Source: Prosthecochloris sp. (lineage in GTDB: Bacteria > Bacteroidota > Chlorobiia > Chlorobiales > Chlorobiaceae). From it: a stretch of DNA of 49,304 bases. The stretch spans positions 1 through 49,304 of the forward strand of contig RAZP01000022.1 of the NCBI GenBank assembly GCA_004028745.1, in the 5' to 3' direction. The notes beneath the pieces are model-generated. The model was given only the letters and a program-made list of their open reading frames with translations, did no database searches and was not told where the DNA came from. A program made the position numbers and the translations under genes. Shown here in pieces: positions 40,776 through 49,304 of the stretch. How positions within the stretch are numbered: the stretch's first letter is position 1; each line of letters begins with the position of its first letter.

Positions 40776-42971
40776 CTAATTCCCGAGACGTTCAACGGAA
40801 AAAACTCCCTGTACTTTTCTGATTTTATCCATAAGCCACTGAAGGCGTGCTATGTTGCGAACATAGATCATGACCGTCCCGATAAACATTCCGTCTCTGG
40901 CATGCAGGGAGATACTGCGAATATTGATATCGGACTTTGAGAGAACACCGGTAATCTGGTTAGTGATGCCAATCCTGTCCTCCCCAACCACTTTTACACC
41001 CGCAAGAAATTCGGTCTCAACCTTTCTGTTCCAGGAAACGCTTACAACGCGCTCACTTTTCAAAAGGCTCTCATTGCTGACATTCACACAGTTTTTTCGA
41101 TGGATCTTTACCAGCCCCTCTTTGGTAACGAATCCTATGATATCGTCACCGGGAACAGGTTTGCAGCACTTGGCGTAAGAGTACGCTATGTTGGGCAGGC
41201 CCTCTATAACCACCTCGTCCTTGCCGACACGCTCTCCCTCTTTTCCCTTTCTTGCCTGCTCTGCGAAACTATCGTATCCGAGCTCTTCGGATTCAGTTTT
41301 TTCAACCGGGAATGGCTGATGCTCCTGATCGGAGAGACTCTTGATAACCTTTTCACCGTCGATTTGCTGGTTTGCTAACGCGCTGAAAAAGTCGGCCGGT
41401 GTCTTGATGCCATATTTTCGGACTTGTTTGATAATATCATTTTCCGTAAGCAGTTTTTTGGTACCGGAAAGCATCTTATCCCACATGTTTCGCCCTTTCT
41501 CGATCTGGCGGCGGCGCTCCTCATTGATCGCCGACCGTATCTTCATGCGCGCCCGGTGAGTCACCACAGACTTCAGCCAGTCAGCTTTGGGCTTCTGGTT
41601 TTTCGAGGTAATAATTTCAACCCTGTCACCGGACTTGAGCTCCGAGTTGAGACGAACAATTTTCCCGTTCACCTTGGCACCGATACACCCGTTACCGACC
41701 TCTGTATGAATTGCATAAGCAAAATCAATAGGTGTTGCCCCTGCAGGAAGGGTTTTCATATCACCTTTCGGTGTAAAAATATAGATTTCGTCATGGTAAA
41801 GGTTCAGCTTGAAGCCTTCCATAAAAGACGCAGCTGAATCAGCATCCTTGATGAGATCACGAGCCCATTTCAGAAAGGTATCTATGGTTGCATCATCTTT
41901 GGACACTTTCTCTTTATACCGCCAATGGGCAGCAACACCAAACTCGGCGAATTCATGCATCCGGGTTGTTCTCATCTGCACTTCGACAACCCTCCCTTTC
42001 GGCCCCAGAATTGCCGAGTGGAGAGACTGGTAACCGTTGTGCTTCGGAATGGATATATAATCCTTGAAGTGTTGAGGAAGCGGAGGGTACTTCTGTGTAA
42101 TATAACCGTAAGCAGCAAAGCAATCGGATATTCGCTCGGTGTCAATGATTATCCTGATACCGTAAAGGTCATGTATCTCTTCAAACTTCTTGTTTTTGTA
42201 ACGCATTTTGTTGTAAATAGAGAACAGGTGCTTTGCCCTTCCCTGAACCTCGACCTTGAAACCCTGCTTTTCAAGATCTTCCTTGATCGGCACGATCATT
42301 TTATCAAGGTAGGCTATGCGCTCTCCTCTGCTGAGACGTACTTTCTGCTGGATCATTTCAAACATCTCCGGGTCGATATACTTGAACGCGAGGTTTTCAA
42401 GCTCGATTTTCATTTTTCCGAGACCGAAACGATGCGCAAGCGGCGCGTAAATGTCCCTTGTTTCGAGCGCGATTTTCAGGCGGCGATGCTCAGGCAGCGC
42501 GTCGAGAGTTCGCATGTTATGCAAGCGATCGCAGAACTTGATGAGAATGACCCTTACATCTTTCACCACGGAAAGCAGCATCTTGCGGAAGCCTTCAGCC
42601 TGCGTAACCTCCCGGTTGATCATGATCCCGGATATCTTGGTAAGACCTTCCACGATATCGGCCACTTCACTGCCCAGCTCGGCGGCAAGATCCTCATAGG
42701 TATATTCACTGTCTTCAATAACGTCATGCAAAAGGGCGGCTGCAACCGATACGCCGTCAAGTGGAAGTTCGGTCAACAATATCTTTGCAACTTCAACAGG
42801 ATGATAAAAGAAAGGCTCCCCCGACGCACGCTTTTCACCTTCATGCGCCCGGTAGCACATGAAAAAAGCCCTCTGAATCAGCGATTCATCGAAATTTCTG
42901 AGATTCTGGCGGGCAAGCCGTAAAATCTCATGCATTTTTTCATACTGCGCTTTTTCAATCTGGGCTAACAT
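40776..42971 (-). CDS. Bifunctional (p)ppGpp synthetase/hydrolase (Rel/SpoT)
   Basis: Stringent-response enzyme with alarmone synthesis and hydrolysis. From ATG 42971 the product has 731 residues. The HD hydrolase domain is intact (LLHDVIEDSEY with H82, D83, E86, D87), so hydrolysis is expected. The synthetase domain has RAKHLFSIYNKMRYKNKKFE, IHDLYGIRIII, NGYQSLHSAILGPKG and VEVQMRTTRMHEFAEFG. TGS (IYIFTPKGDMKTLPAGATPI), a zinc-finger-like segment with CCKPVPGDDIIGF, and a C-terminal ACT domain follow. A GTG at 42986 would add five residues. As no second long RSH is visible here, it may be the single Rel of the organism. Confidence 0.95.
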   Translation of the reverse strand: MLAQIEKAQYEKMHEILRLARQNLRNFDESLIQRAFFMCYRAHEGEKRASGEPFFYHPVEVAKILLTELPLDGVSVAAALLHDVIEDSEYTYEDLAAELGSEVADIVEGLTKISGIMINREVTQAEGFRKMLLSVVKDVRVILIKFCDRLHNMRTLDALPEHRRLKIALETRDIYAPLAHRFGLGKMKIELENLAFKYIDPEMFEMIQQKVRLSRGERIAYLDKMIVPIKEDLEKQGFKVEVQGRAKHLFSIYNKMRYKNKKFEEIHDLYGIRIIIDTERISDCFAAYGYITQKYPPLPQHFKDYISIPKHNGYQSLHSAILGPKGRVVEVQMRTTRMHEFAEFGVAAHWRYKEKVSKDDATIDTFLKWARDLIKDADSAASFMEGFKLNLYHDEIYIFTPKGDMKTLPAGATPIDFAYAIHTEVGNGCIGAKVNGKIVRLNSELKSGDRVEIITSKNQKPKADWLKSVVTHRARMKIRSAINEERRRQIEKGRNMWDKMLSGTKKLLTENDIIKQVRKYGIKTPADFFSALANQQIDGEKVIKSLSDQEHQPFPVEKTESEELGYDSFAEQARKGKEGERVGKDEVVIEGLPNIAYSYAKCCKPVPGDDIIGFVTKEGLVKIHRKNCVNVSNESLLKSERVVSVSWNRKVETEFLAGVKVVGEDRIGITNQITGVLSKSDINIRSISLHARDGMFIGTVMIYVRNIARLQWLMDKIRKVQGVFSVERLGN

Positions 42972-43059
42972 ATCGTATATGTACACTAATTGTCATTTCG
43001 TTTCTTGAAGCTTTTTATGGTATTGTTATACTACTTTCTTGTAGTAACAAGTCAAAATT

Positions 43060-45117
43060 TCATCCACTCTCCCGCTCTTTTCCCAACGCTGCTTGTTCCA
43101 GCTTTGTTATTTCATCGCGGAGGTATGCTGCTTTTTCGTATTCCATGCTCTCTGCCGCTTCCTGCATCTCCAGTTTCAAACTTTCCGCCATATCATAAAG
43201 CTCTTCACTGCCCAAGGAACCGATCAGATCATCAAACACTCTCTGGGAACGCTGCTCCAGTCCCAGACGTCTTCTTCTGAACCGCTCCTCTGCATCGGCG
43301 ACACCGGTTGTATCAAGCACTTGATCAACCGATTTGACTATAGATTCGGGAATAATCCCATGCTCCTCGTTGAACCTCCGCTGAACGTCCCTGCGTCTCT
43401 CCGTCTCTTCAATGACGGCACGCATGGAATCAGTTATCCGGTCGGCATAAAATACCACTCGTCCCTCGACATTACGCGCGGCGCGGCCTGCAATCTGCAT
43501 CAGGGATTTACTGTCCCTGAGAAATCCCTCCTTATCGGCATCGAGGATTGCCACAAGGGAAACCTCCGGAAGGTCCAGCCCTTCCCGCAAAAGGTTAACC
43601 CCGACAAGAACGTCGACATCCCCGGCACGCAGTTCCCTGAGGATCTGCATCCTTTCAAGACTCTTTATCTCTGAATGAAGGTACCGGGACCTCAAACCGG
43701 TTTTTCTGAGAAAATCATGAAGATCCTCGCTCATGCGCTTGGTCAAGGTCATAACCAAACACTTGAAGCCTTTTGCCGTATGCTGCCGGATTTCTTCGAG
43801 AAGATCATCAATCTGCCCATTCACAGGACGAACGACGATCTCCGGATCAAGCAGGCCTGTTGGCCTCACCAGTTGCTCGACCACTGCCCCGCCCGTACGC
43901 CTGAGCTCGTAATCTCCCGGCGTGGCACTGACACCTATCAACTGCGGCACCATTGCCTCAAACTCCTCGAAACGCAAAGGACGGTTGTCAATTGCCGAAG
44001 GCAGCCTGAATCCGTATTCGACAAGAATGGTTTTCCTGGAACGATCCCCTGCATACATGCCACGTATTTGGGGAAAGGTGACATGCGATTCGTCAATGAT
44101 CACAAGATAATCATCAGGAAAATAATCCAGCAAACAATAAGGCCTTTCCCCCGCTTTTCTTCCGGAAAGATGACGCGCGTAATTTTCAATTCCTGAACAG
44201 TAACCAAGCTCTTTCATCATTTCAAGATCATAACGGGTTCTTTCCTGCAGCCTGCGGGCCTCGACAAGTTTGTTTTCGGCACGCAGCACATTCAAACGCT
44301 CCGCCAGCTCATTCTCTATCGCCAGCATGGCATTCTTCAGTTTTTCCTCCTCAGCCACAAACTGGCGTGCAGGATACACAAAGGCATATTCCTGATCACC
44401 AAGAATCTCACCGCTTCGATGGTCGAACAACTGCAAACGCTCGATCTCATTGCCGAAAAACTCAACCCGCAGCGCAATCTCTTCATGCATCGGCACCAGA
44501 TCGATAACATCGCCGCGTACTCTGAATTTGCCTGGGGTAAGCTCCCTGTCATCGCGAACAAAGTGAAGCGAAACAAGCTGCTGCAGAAATTCTTCACGAT
44601 CTTTTTCCATGCCCCGGCGAAGCTCGATAATCTGCGCCTTCCAGTCTTCAGGGGCGCCGAGACCGTAAATGCAACTCACCGAGCTGACAACAACGACATC
44701 CTGCCTGCCGCTGAGCAGCGCACTGGTTGCCTTGAGCCTGAGCCTTTCGATCTCATCGTTGATCCGCAGGTCCTTGGCAATGTATTTATCCATCGTAGGT
44801 ATATAGGCTTCAGGCTGGTAAAAGTCATAATAGCTGATAAAATACTCTACCGCATTATGCGGAAAAAACTGCCTGAGCTCGCCGTAAAGCTGCGCTGCAA
44901 GTGTTTTGTTATGGCTGATAACCAGCACAGGCTTACCGACCGCGGCGATAACATTCGCCATCGTAAAAGTCTTTCCTGAACCCGTTACCCCAAGCAGTAC
45001 CTGACAAGTTTCCCCATGCAACACACCTTCGGTCAACAACCGAATCGCCTCCGGCTGGTCGCCTTTTGGCTTATAGCTGCTTTCAATTCTATACACGTTC
45101 TCACCTTTTCTTTTCAT
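43060..45117 (-). CDS. uvrB: Excinuclease ABC subunit B
   Basis: Damage-verification helicase of nucleotide excision repair. The 685-residue product has Walker A GVTGSGKT near 45, the beta-hairpin YYDFYQPEAYIP, and helicase motifs including DESHVTFPQIRGMYAGDRSR and LVGVNLLREGLDLPEVSLVA with QIAGRAARN. A C-terminal UVR coiled-coil motif (AESMEYEKAAYLRDEI) binds UvrC. ATG 45117 is chosen; GTG 45120 is one codon earlier. Diverges from the M16 peptidase gene. Confidence 0.97.
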   Translation of the reverse strand: MKRKGENVYRIESSYKPKGDQPEAIRLLTEGVLHGETCQVLLGVTGSGKTFTMANVIAAVGKPVLVISHNKTLAAQLYGELRQFFPHNAVEYFISYYDFYQPEAYIPTMDKYIAKDLRINDEIERLRLKATSALLSGRQDVVVVSSVSCIYGLGAPEDWKAQIIELRRGMEKDREEFLQQLVSLHFVRDDRELTPGKFRVRGDVIDLVPMHEEIALRVEFFGNEIERLQLFDHRSGEILGDQEYAFVYPARQFVAEEEKLKNAMLAIENELAERLNVLRAENKLVEARRLQERTRYDLEMMKELGYCSGIENYARHLSGRKAGERPYCLLDYFPDDYLVIIDESHVTFPQIRGMYAGDRSRKTILVEYGFRLPSAIDNRPLRFEEFEAMVPQLIGVSATPGDYELRRTGGAVVEQLVRPTGLLDPEIVVRPVNGQIDDLLEEIRQHTAKGFKCLVMTLTKRMSEDLHDFLRKTGLRSRYLHSEIKSLERMQILRELRAGDVDVLVGVNLLREGLDLPEVSLVAILDADKEGFLRDSKSLMQIAGRAARNVEGRVVFYADRITDSMRAVIEETERRRDVQRRFNEEHGIIPESIVKSVDQVLDTTGVADAEERFRRRRLGLEQRSQRVFDDLIGSLGSEELYDMAESLKLEMQEAAESMEYEKAAYLRDEITKLEQAALGKERESG

Positions 45118-45326
45118 CACCCCCGACCAGCTCGTTCCTCAGACCAATCCCAGCGACATGTCACTCTTCGGCCGCGATTGGTTGACTGTGAATCGTGATT
45201 GGATATTTGACCAGATAGCACCTACTAAAACTATTTATAAAATTTGTTAGTTCTTTCTCAGGGTTGTACCATAAAGGTTGTTTATCAGGTACAGATCGAT
45301 ATTTCACAAGACATCGTACAGAGTAT

Positions 45327-48269
45327 ATGCGTTTGTTTCTATATCTCATTTTTTTCCGCCTGTCTACCATCTGTACTATCGGTATCGTATTCATTCACTT
45401 AACATCGTGCTCCGCTATGCGTTCTGAAAAACAGTATTCATACATTTCTTTTCCCGACGACCCGCTGCACACAAGAATCTATACCCTCGAAAACGGCCTG
45501 ACCGTCTACATGAGTCCCCAGAGCGACGAACCGAGAATATACACTTCAATCGCGGTCAGAGCCGGGAGCAAAAACGATCCAGCGGAAACAACCGGCTTGG
45601 CACATTACCTTGAACATATGCTGTTCAAGGGGACAGACTCTATCGGGGCTCTCGATTATGAAAAGGAAAAAATCGAGCTGCAGAAAATCATCGATCTTTA
45701 CGAAGAGTACCGCTCGACCGACGATCCGGACAAAAGGGCGGATATCTACCGCCAGATAGACAGCTCGTCCAATTTTGCTGCGGAATTCACGATACCCAAC
45801 GAGTACGACAAACTGCTCAGCTCGATCGGAGCAAGGGGAACAAACGCCTATACCTGGGTTGAACAGACCGTTTACCTGAACGATATTCCGTCCAACCAGC
45901 TTGAAAAATGGCTCTCCATTGAGGCCGAAAGGTTCCGTAACCCTGTAATGCGGCTCTTCCATACGGAGCTTGAAACGGTCTATGAAGAAAAAAACATGAC
46001 GATGGACAGCGACAGCCGGAAAATCTGGGAAAACCTCTATGCAGGACTCTTCAGGAAACATACGTACGGCACACAGACCACCATCGGCGAGGCCGAACAC
46101 CTGAAAAACCCTTCAATCAAAAATGTCATCGAATACTACCGCACATGGTATGTGCCCAACAACATGGCTATCTGCATGGCCGGGGACTTCGATCCGGATA
46201 AAGCCATCAGGCTGATTGACAAAAAGTTTTCAAAACTGGAGCCAAGACCGGTACCGGAATTTTCTCCGCCGGAGGAAGAGACTATCAGGAAACCGGTCAT
46301 AACAAGAGTTAAAGGACCCGAAGCAGAAGAACTTGTCATCGGTTTCAGGTTCAGCGGGGCAGGCTCACGTGACATGGATATCCTTACGCTTATCGATAAA
46401 ATCCTTTACAATCATACGGCAGGCCTGATCGACCTGAACCTCAACCAGGAGCAAAAAGTACTTGAGGCAGCCTCTATGGTAATAGAGATGAAGGATTATT
46501 CAACACACATCCTCAGTGCAAAACCTCGTGAAGGGCAGAGTCTCGATGAAGTCAGGGAACTGCTGCTTGAGCAAATCGAAAAAGTCATGAAAGGTGAATT
46601 CCCTGACTGGCTGCTTGAAGCTGTCATCAACGACCTTAAGCTCGAAGAGCTCAAGATCCATGAAACCAACAAAGGGCGTTCAGAGACCTTTGTCGATGCG
46701 TTCGTACTCGGCCTCGACTGGAGCAGAGTAACCGGCAAAATCGACAGGTTGAGCCGCATTACAAAGGCAGAGATCTCGGAGTTCGCCAGGAAACATTACG
46801 GTGATAATTATGTCGCTATTTACAAGGAGCACGGTAAAGATGAGGAAACACCCAAAATCCAGAAACCCCCTATAACCCCGCTCAAGGTCAATCGCAACAA
46901 AACATCTGCCTTCGCTGAAGATATACTTTCCCGGAAAACAGAGGAGATCGACCCGGCTTTTCTCGATTTTAAACGCGACATTCAATCGCTCGACATCACC
47001 GCAGACGTACCGCTTTATACAGTAAAGAACAATGAAAACGATCTTTTCTCGCTCTACTACGTTTTTGATATCGGGAACAACCACACAAAAAAAATCGATC
47101 TGGCACTGGACTACCTCGGTTATCTCGGTACATCAAAGCTTACACCAGCGGAGTTCAGCCAGGAAATGTACAAGATAGGAGCGAGCTTCGCGGCGTACAC
47201 TGCAGACGACCACCTTTATCTGAAACTTTCAGGTCTTCAGGAGAACTTTTCGGCTGCTCTTGAAATGCTTGAAGCATTGCTGACCGATGCACAGCCCAAT
47301 ACCGGAGCACTTGAAAAACTCAAGGCGGGGATTCTGAAAGAACGAGCTGATGACAAGCTCTCAAAGCGAAAAATTCTTTTCGAAGCCATGCATAACTATG
47401 GCAGATACGGCTCTTCATCACCCTTCACGAACGTGCTGGACAATGAAGAGCTGGAGCAGATATCTTCAGAGAGTCTGCTTGCGGAAATAGATAGCCTTAT
47501 GCACTACCGCCACAGGATATTGTATTACGGGCCGGCTGAACCCGAAAAGCTTTCCTCGGAATTTCGCAGATTAGGGCGCCTTAAAGAGGAACTTGGACCG
47601 ATCCCTGAAGCCAAACTCTTCAAAGAAGTTGCACAGGAAGAAAACCGTGTCTATGTTGTAGATTATGACATGACACAGGCTGAAATCCTGATGCTTTCCA
47701 AAGACAAGCTCTACGATGCCAGTCAGGTTCCTTTGGTTACACTGTTCAATGAGTACTATGGCGGAGGGATGTCATCTGTTGTTTTTCAGGAGCTTCGTGA
47801 AGCCAAGGCGCTTGCATATTCGGTATTCTCCGTCTACCGCATACCCAAAGACAAAGATGAGCACCATTATATTTTCAGCTATATTGGAACCCAGGCGGAT
47901 AAACTTCCCGAAGCACTTTCAGGCATCACTGAACTGCTGGAAAACCTTCCCGAGTCACCGGAGCTTTTCGCTTCAGCCAAAGACGGCATACGCAGAAAAA
48001 TCCGTACCGAGCGCCTTACCAGAACAAAAATACTTTTTACGAGAGAGGAAGCTGAAAAACTCGGGCTGAACCATGACATCCGCAAAGATATCTATGAAAA
48101 CGTCGAACAGCTCAGCTTTAAAAATATTGCTGAATTTCACCGGCAAAGATTTGCCAACAAAAAATACACTTTGCTGGTGCTGGGCAAAAAAGAAAACCTC
48201 GACCTGGAAACCCTTAGCCGGTTTGGAAAAGTCACTCAATTGACCCTTGAGGAAATTTTCGGCTACTAA
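45327..48269 (+). CDS. M16-family zinc peptidase, lipoprotein
   Basis: Large insulinase/pitrilysin-type peptidase of 980 residues, exported as a lipoprotein: the signal helix (about 4-25) ends in LTSC with C28. The inverted zinc motif HYLEH is at 93-97, and the third ligand glutamate lies in ELETVYEEKN (about 214-221). A roughly 45-residue charged insertion between them includes a LYEEYRSTDDPDKRADIYRQ segment. Two M16 halves are present; the second (about 570-950) lacks a zinc site but has the REAKALAYSVFSVYR region that closes the chamber. The ATG at 45327 is chosen over an ATG at 45264 because the signal peptide starts there. It probably degrades peptides in the periplasm. Confidence 0.93.
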   Translation: MRLFLYLIFFRLSTICTIGIVFIHLTSCSAMRSEKQYSYISFPDDPLHTRIYTLENGLTVYMSPQSDEPRIYTSIAVRAGSKNDPAETTGLAHYLEHMLFKGTDSIGALDYEKEKIELQKIIDLYEEYRSTDDPDKRADIYRQIDSSSNFAAEFTIPNEYDKLLSSIGARGTNAYTWVEQTVYLNDIPSNQLEKWLSIEAERFRNPVMRLFHTELETVYEEKNMTMDSDSRKIWENLYAGLFRKHTYGTQTTIGEAEHLKNPSIKNVIEYYRTWYVPNNMAICMAGDFDPDKAIRLIDKKFSKLEPRPVPEFSPPEEETIRKPVITRVKGPEAEELVIGFRFSGAGSRDMDILTLIDKILYNHTAGLIDLNLNQEQKVLEAASMVIEMKDYSTHILSAKPREGQSLDEVRELLLEQIEKVMKGEFPDWLLEAVINDLKLEELKIHETNKGRSETFVDAFVLGLDWSRVTGKIDRLSRITKAEISEFARKHYGDNYVAIYKEHGKDEETPKIQKPPITPLKVNRNKTSAFAEDILSRKTEEIDPAFLDFKRDIQSLDITADVPLYTVKNNENDLFSLYYVFDIGNNHTKKIDLALDYLGYLGTSKLTPAEFSQEMYKIGASFAAYTADDHLYLKLSGLQENFSAALEMLEALLTDAQPNTGALEKLKAGILKERADDKLSKRKILFEAMHNYGRYGSSSPFTNVLDNEELEQISSESLLAEIDSLMHYRHRILYYGPAEPEKLSSEFRRLGRLKEELGPIPEAKLFKEVAQEENRVYVVDYDMTQAEILMLSKDKLYDASQVPLVTLFNEYYGGGMSSVVFQELREAKALAYSVFSVYRIPKDKDEHHYIFSYIGTQADKLPEALSGITELLENLPESPELFASAKDGIRRKIRTERLTRTKILFTREEAEKLGLNHDIRKDIYENVEQLSFKNIAEFHRQRFANKKYTLLVLGKKENLDLETLSRFGKVTQLTLEEIFGY

Positions 48270-48393
48270 CAACAGAGGAGACAAAAAATCGTACTTTTGT
48301 AAAATAACCTGTACATCAAGCATCATGCGTGCAGGAGTAGGACACCTAATATAAAGAGTCAAACAAATCAATAAAACAAACCATTAATCAATC

Positions 48394-49304
48394 ATGACTT
48401 CACTGCTATTTCTTGGAATCGTCCTTTTGTTTATAGGCTTTACGGCCCGTTCCCTCAATCCGTCCCTGCTTCGTTTTTCAGGGTTGTTTAAAATAGGGGG
48501 CATATTTGTCATAATTCTGGGGCTTCTGACAGCAAGTATACGAATAGTCGAACCCGGCAAGGTTGGCGTCAAAGTTCTTTTTGGAAAGGTGCAGCAGGAC
48601 GTTCTCACCAGCGGGCTTAACATCATCAATCCGCTCGTGAAGGTTGAGTTCTTTGATATCACTACCCAGACCTATACCATGTCCGGAACCGAAACCGAGC
48701 TTTCTCAGTTGAGCGACGCCCCGATCAGGGTATTGAGTGCCGACGGTCTGGAAGTTACCATCGACATGACTGTTCTTTACCGCATCAACCCTTCTCAGGC
48801 TCCTGAAATACGCCGGGAGATCGGACCCGGACTTTCCTATATCGATAAAATCGTCCGGCCGACTGCCAGGACACGCATCAGGGACAATGCCGTCATTTAC
48901 AATGCTGTAGACCTGTACTCGAAAAAACGCGAGGAATTTCAAACAAACATTTTTGAAAGCATCAAGACTGATTTTGAAAATCGCGGCCTTATTCTTGAAA
49001 ATCTGCTTGTTCGCAATATTTCTCTTCCTCAGTCCGTAAAAGCAGCAATTGAAGCGAAGATCAATGCCGAGCAGGAAGCTCAGAAAATGCAGTTCGTTCT
49101 GCAAAAAGAAACTCAGGAAGCCGAGAGAAAACGTGTTGAAGCCAAGGGTATTTCCGACTACCAGCAGATCCTCTCCCGGTCGCTGACCGATAAGCTGCTG
49201 AAATATGAGCAGATAAAGGCCCTGCAAAACTTGGTTAAATCAGAAAACTCCAAGGTAATCATTATGGGTGACGGAAAGGGAGCTTCGGTGCTGATCGGGC
49301 AGTA
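48394..49304 (+). CDS. SPFH/prohibitin-family membrane protein (stop codon cut by window end)
   Basis: Membrane-anchored prohibitin-like protein of 303 codons up to the window edge. Two hydrophobic segments (about 2-17 and 29-47) precede an SPFH domain with VEPGKVGVKVLFGKVQQDVL, GLEVTIDMTVLYRINPSQ and IRDNAVIYNAVDLYSKKREE. A long helical coiled-coil region follows (INAEQEAQKMQFVLQKETQE to about 260), then the conserved KVIIMGDGKG near the end. The last bases are CAG TA, so a stop codon is very probably one base beyond the window. SPFH proteins form large ring assemblies that regulate membrane proteases such as FtsH. It follows the M16 gene by 124 bases. Confidence 0.93.
   Translation, partial: MTSLLFLGIVLLFIGFTARSLNPSLLRFSGLFKIGGIFVIILGLLTASIRIVEPGKVGVKVLFGKVQQDVLTSGLNIINPLVKVEFFDITTQTYTMSGTETELSQLSDAPIRVLSADGLEVTIDMTVLYRINPSQAPEIRREIGPGLSYIDKIVRPTARTRIRDNAVIYNAVDLYSKKREEFQTNIFESIKTDFENRGLILENLLVRNISLPQSVKAAIEAKINAEQEAQKMQFVLQKETQEAERKRVEAKGISDYQQILSRSLTDKLLKYEQIKALQNLVKSENSKVIIMGDGKGASVLIGQ

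Noticed and set aside
45207..45240. Promoter TTGACC with a downstream TATTTA before the M16 peptidase gene
   Set aside because: Spacing of 19 or more bases and a poor -10 make it too weak to list.

Overview
The window looks like a chromosomal segment of a green sulfur bacterium (Chlorobiaceae, possibly near Prosthecochloris or Chlorobium; the genus is a guess). The main reasons are a form IV RuBisCO-like protein of the photosynthetic-clade type beside an LsrF-like aldolase, Chlorobi/Bacteroidota-style LptE, PorV-like and Mrp proteins, and moderate G+C. Nearly everything is chromosomal core. I see no phage, no intact insertion sequence, no CRISPR array and no rRNA or tRNA gene.

Layout. 0-7 kb: ftsH, a half-size TauE/SafE permease, an HU/IHF-like protein, a small unknown protein, then apt-nhaD (stop and start codons abut) and mtaB. 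7-16 kb: a coiled-coil/winged-helix-like protein, rodA, era facing rpsA, cmk, ychF and murI, with repeat-filled spacers. 16-23 kb, all on the minus strand: a bifunctional class II aldolase/SDR, an LsrF-like aldolase, the RuBisCO-like protein, an SDR, lptE and another SDR. 23.8-31 kb: recX, the translation block rplM-rpsI-rpsB-tsf-pyrH, divergent der, mrp and an Nfu-type protein. 31-38 kb: ftsK, gcvT, a CARDB protein, a TPR lipoprotein, a 55-residue zinc-ribbon-like protein found only by reading the minus strand, and a PorV-like outer-membrane protein. 38.5-49.3 kb: a cyanophycin-synthetase-like ATP-grasp protein preceded by wreckage of an AMP-forming ligase and a glycosyltransferase, a Rel/SpoT enzyme, uvrB, an M16 peptidase lipoprotein and an SPFH protein cut at its last codon.

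The most interesting gene set is the RuBisCO-like protein operon. Its three leading genes encode a RhaD-type class II aldolase fused to an SDR, an LsrF-type CoA-dependent thiolase/aldolase and the RuBisCO-like protein. LsrF substrate chemistry (3-hydroxy-2,4-pentanedione 5-phosphate to DHAP plus acetyl-CoA) is what C4 oxidation of 5-deoxyribulose 1-phosphate would feed. I therefore propose salvage of 5-deoxypentose phosphates, for example from the 5'-deoxyadenosine made by radical-SAM enzymes. This is inference from gene content and chemistry.

The second theme is the intergenic DNA. A 90-145 bp inverted-repeat element (ends GGGCACCTCTATTAATTGT) has at least a dozen whole or partial copies, including tandem and nested ones. 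Separately, many spacers are built from period-7 tandem repeats of unrelated heptamers (TGCTAAG, GTGAATA, GTGACAA, ACTGCCT, TTTTGAC), like the heptameric STRRs known in cyanobacteria. They often abut start or stop codons. Where possible I moved starts away from rare TTG/GTG codons to ATG codons with a ribosome-binding site or a typical family N-terminus, and say so in each entry.
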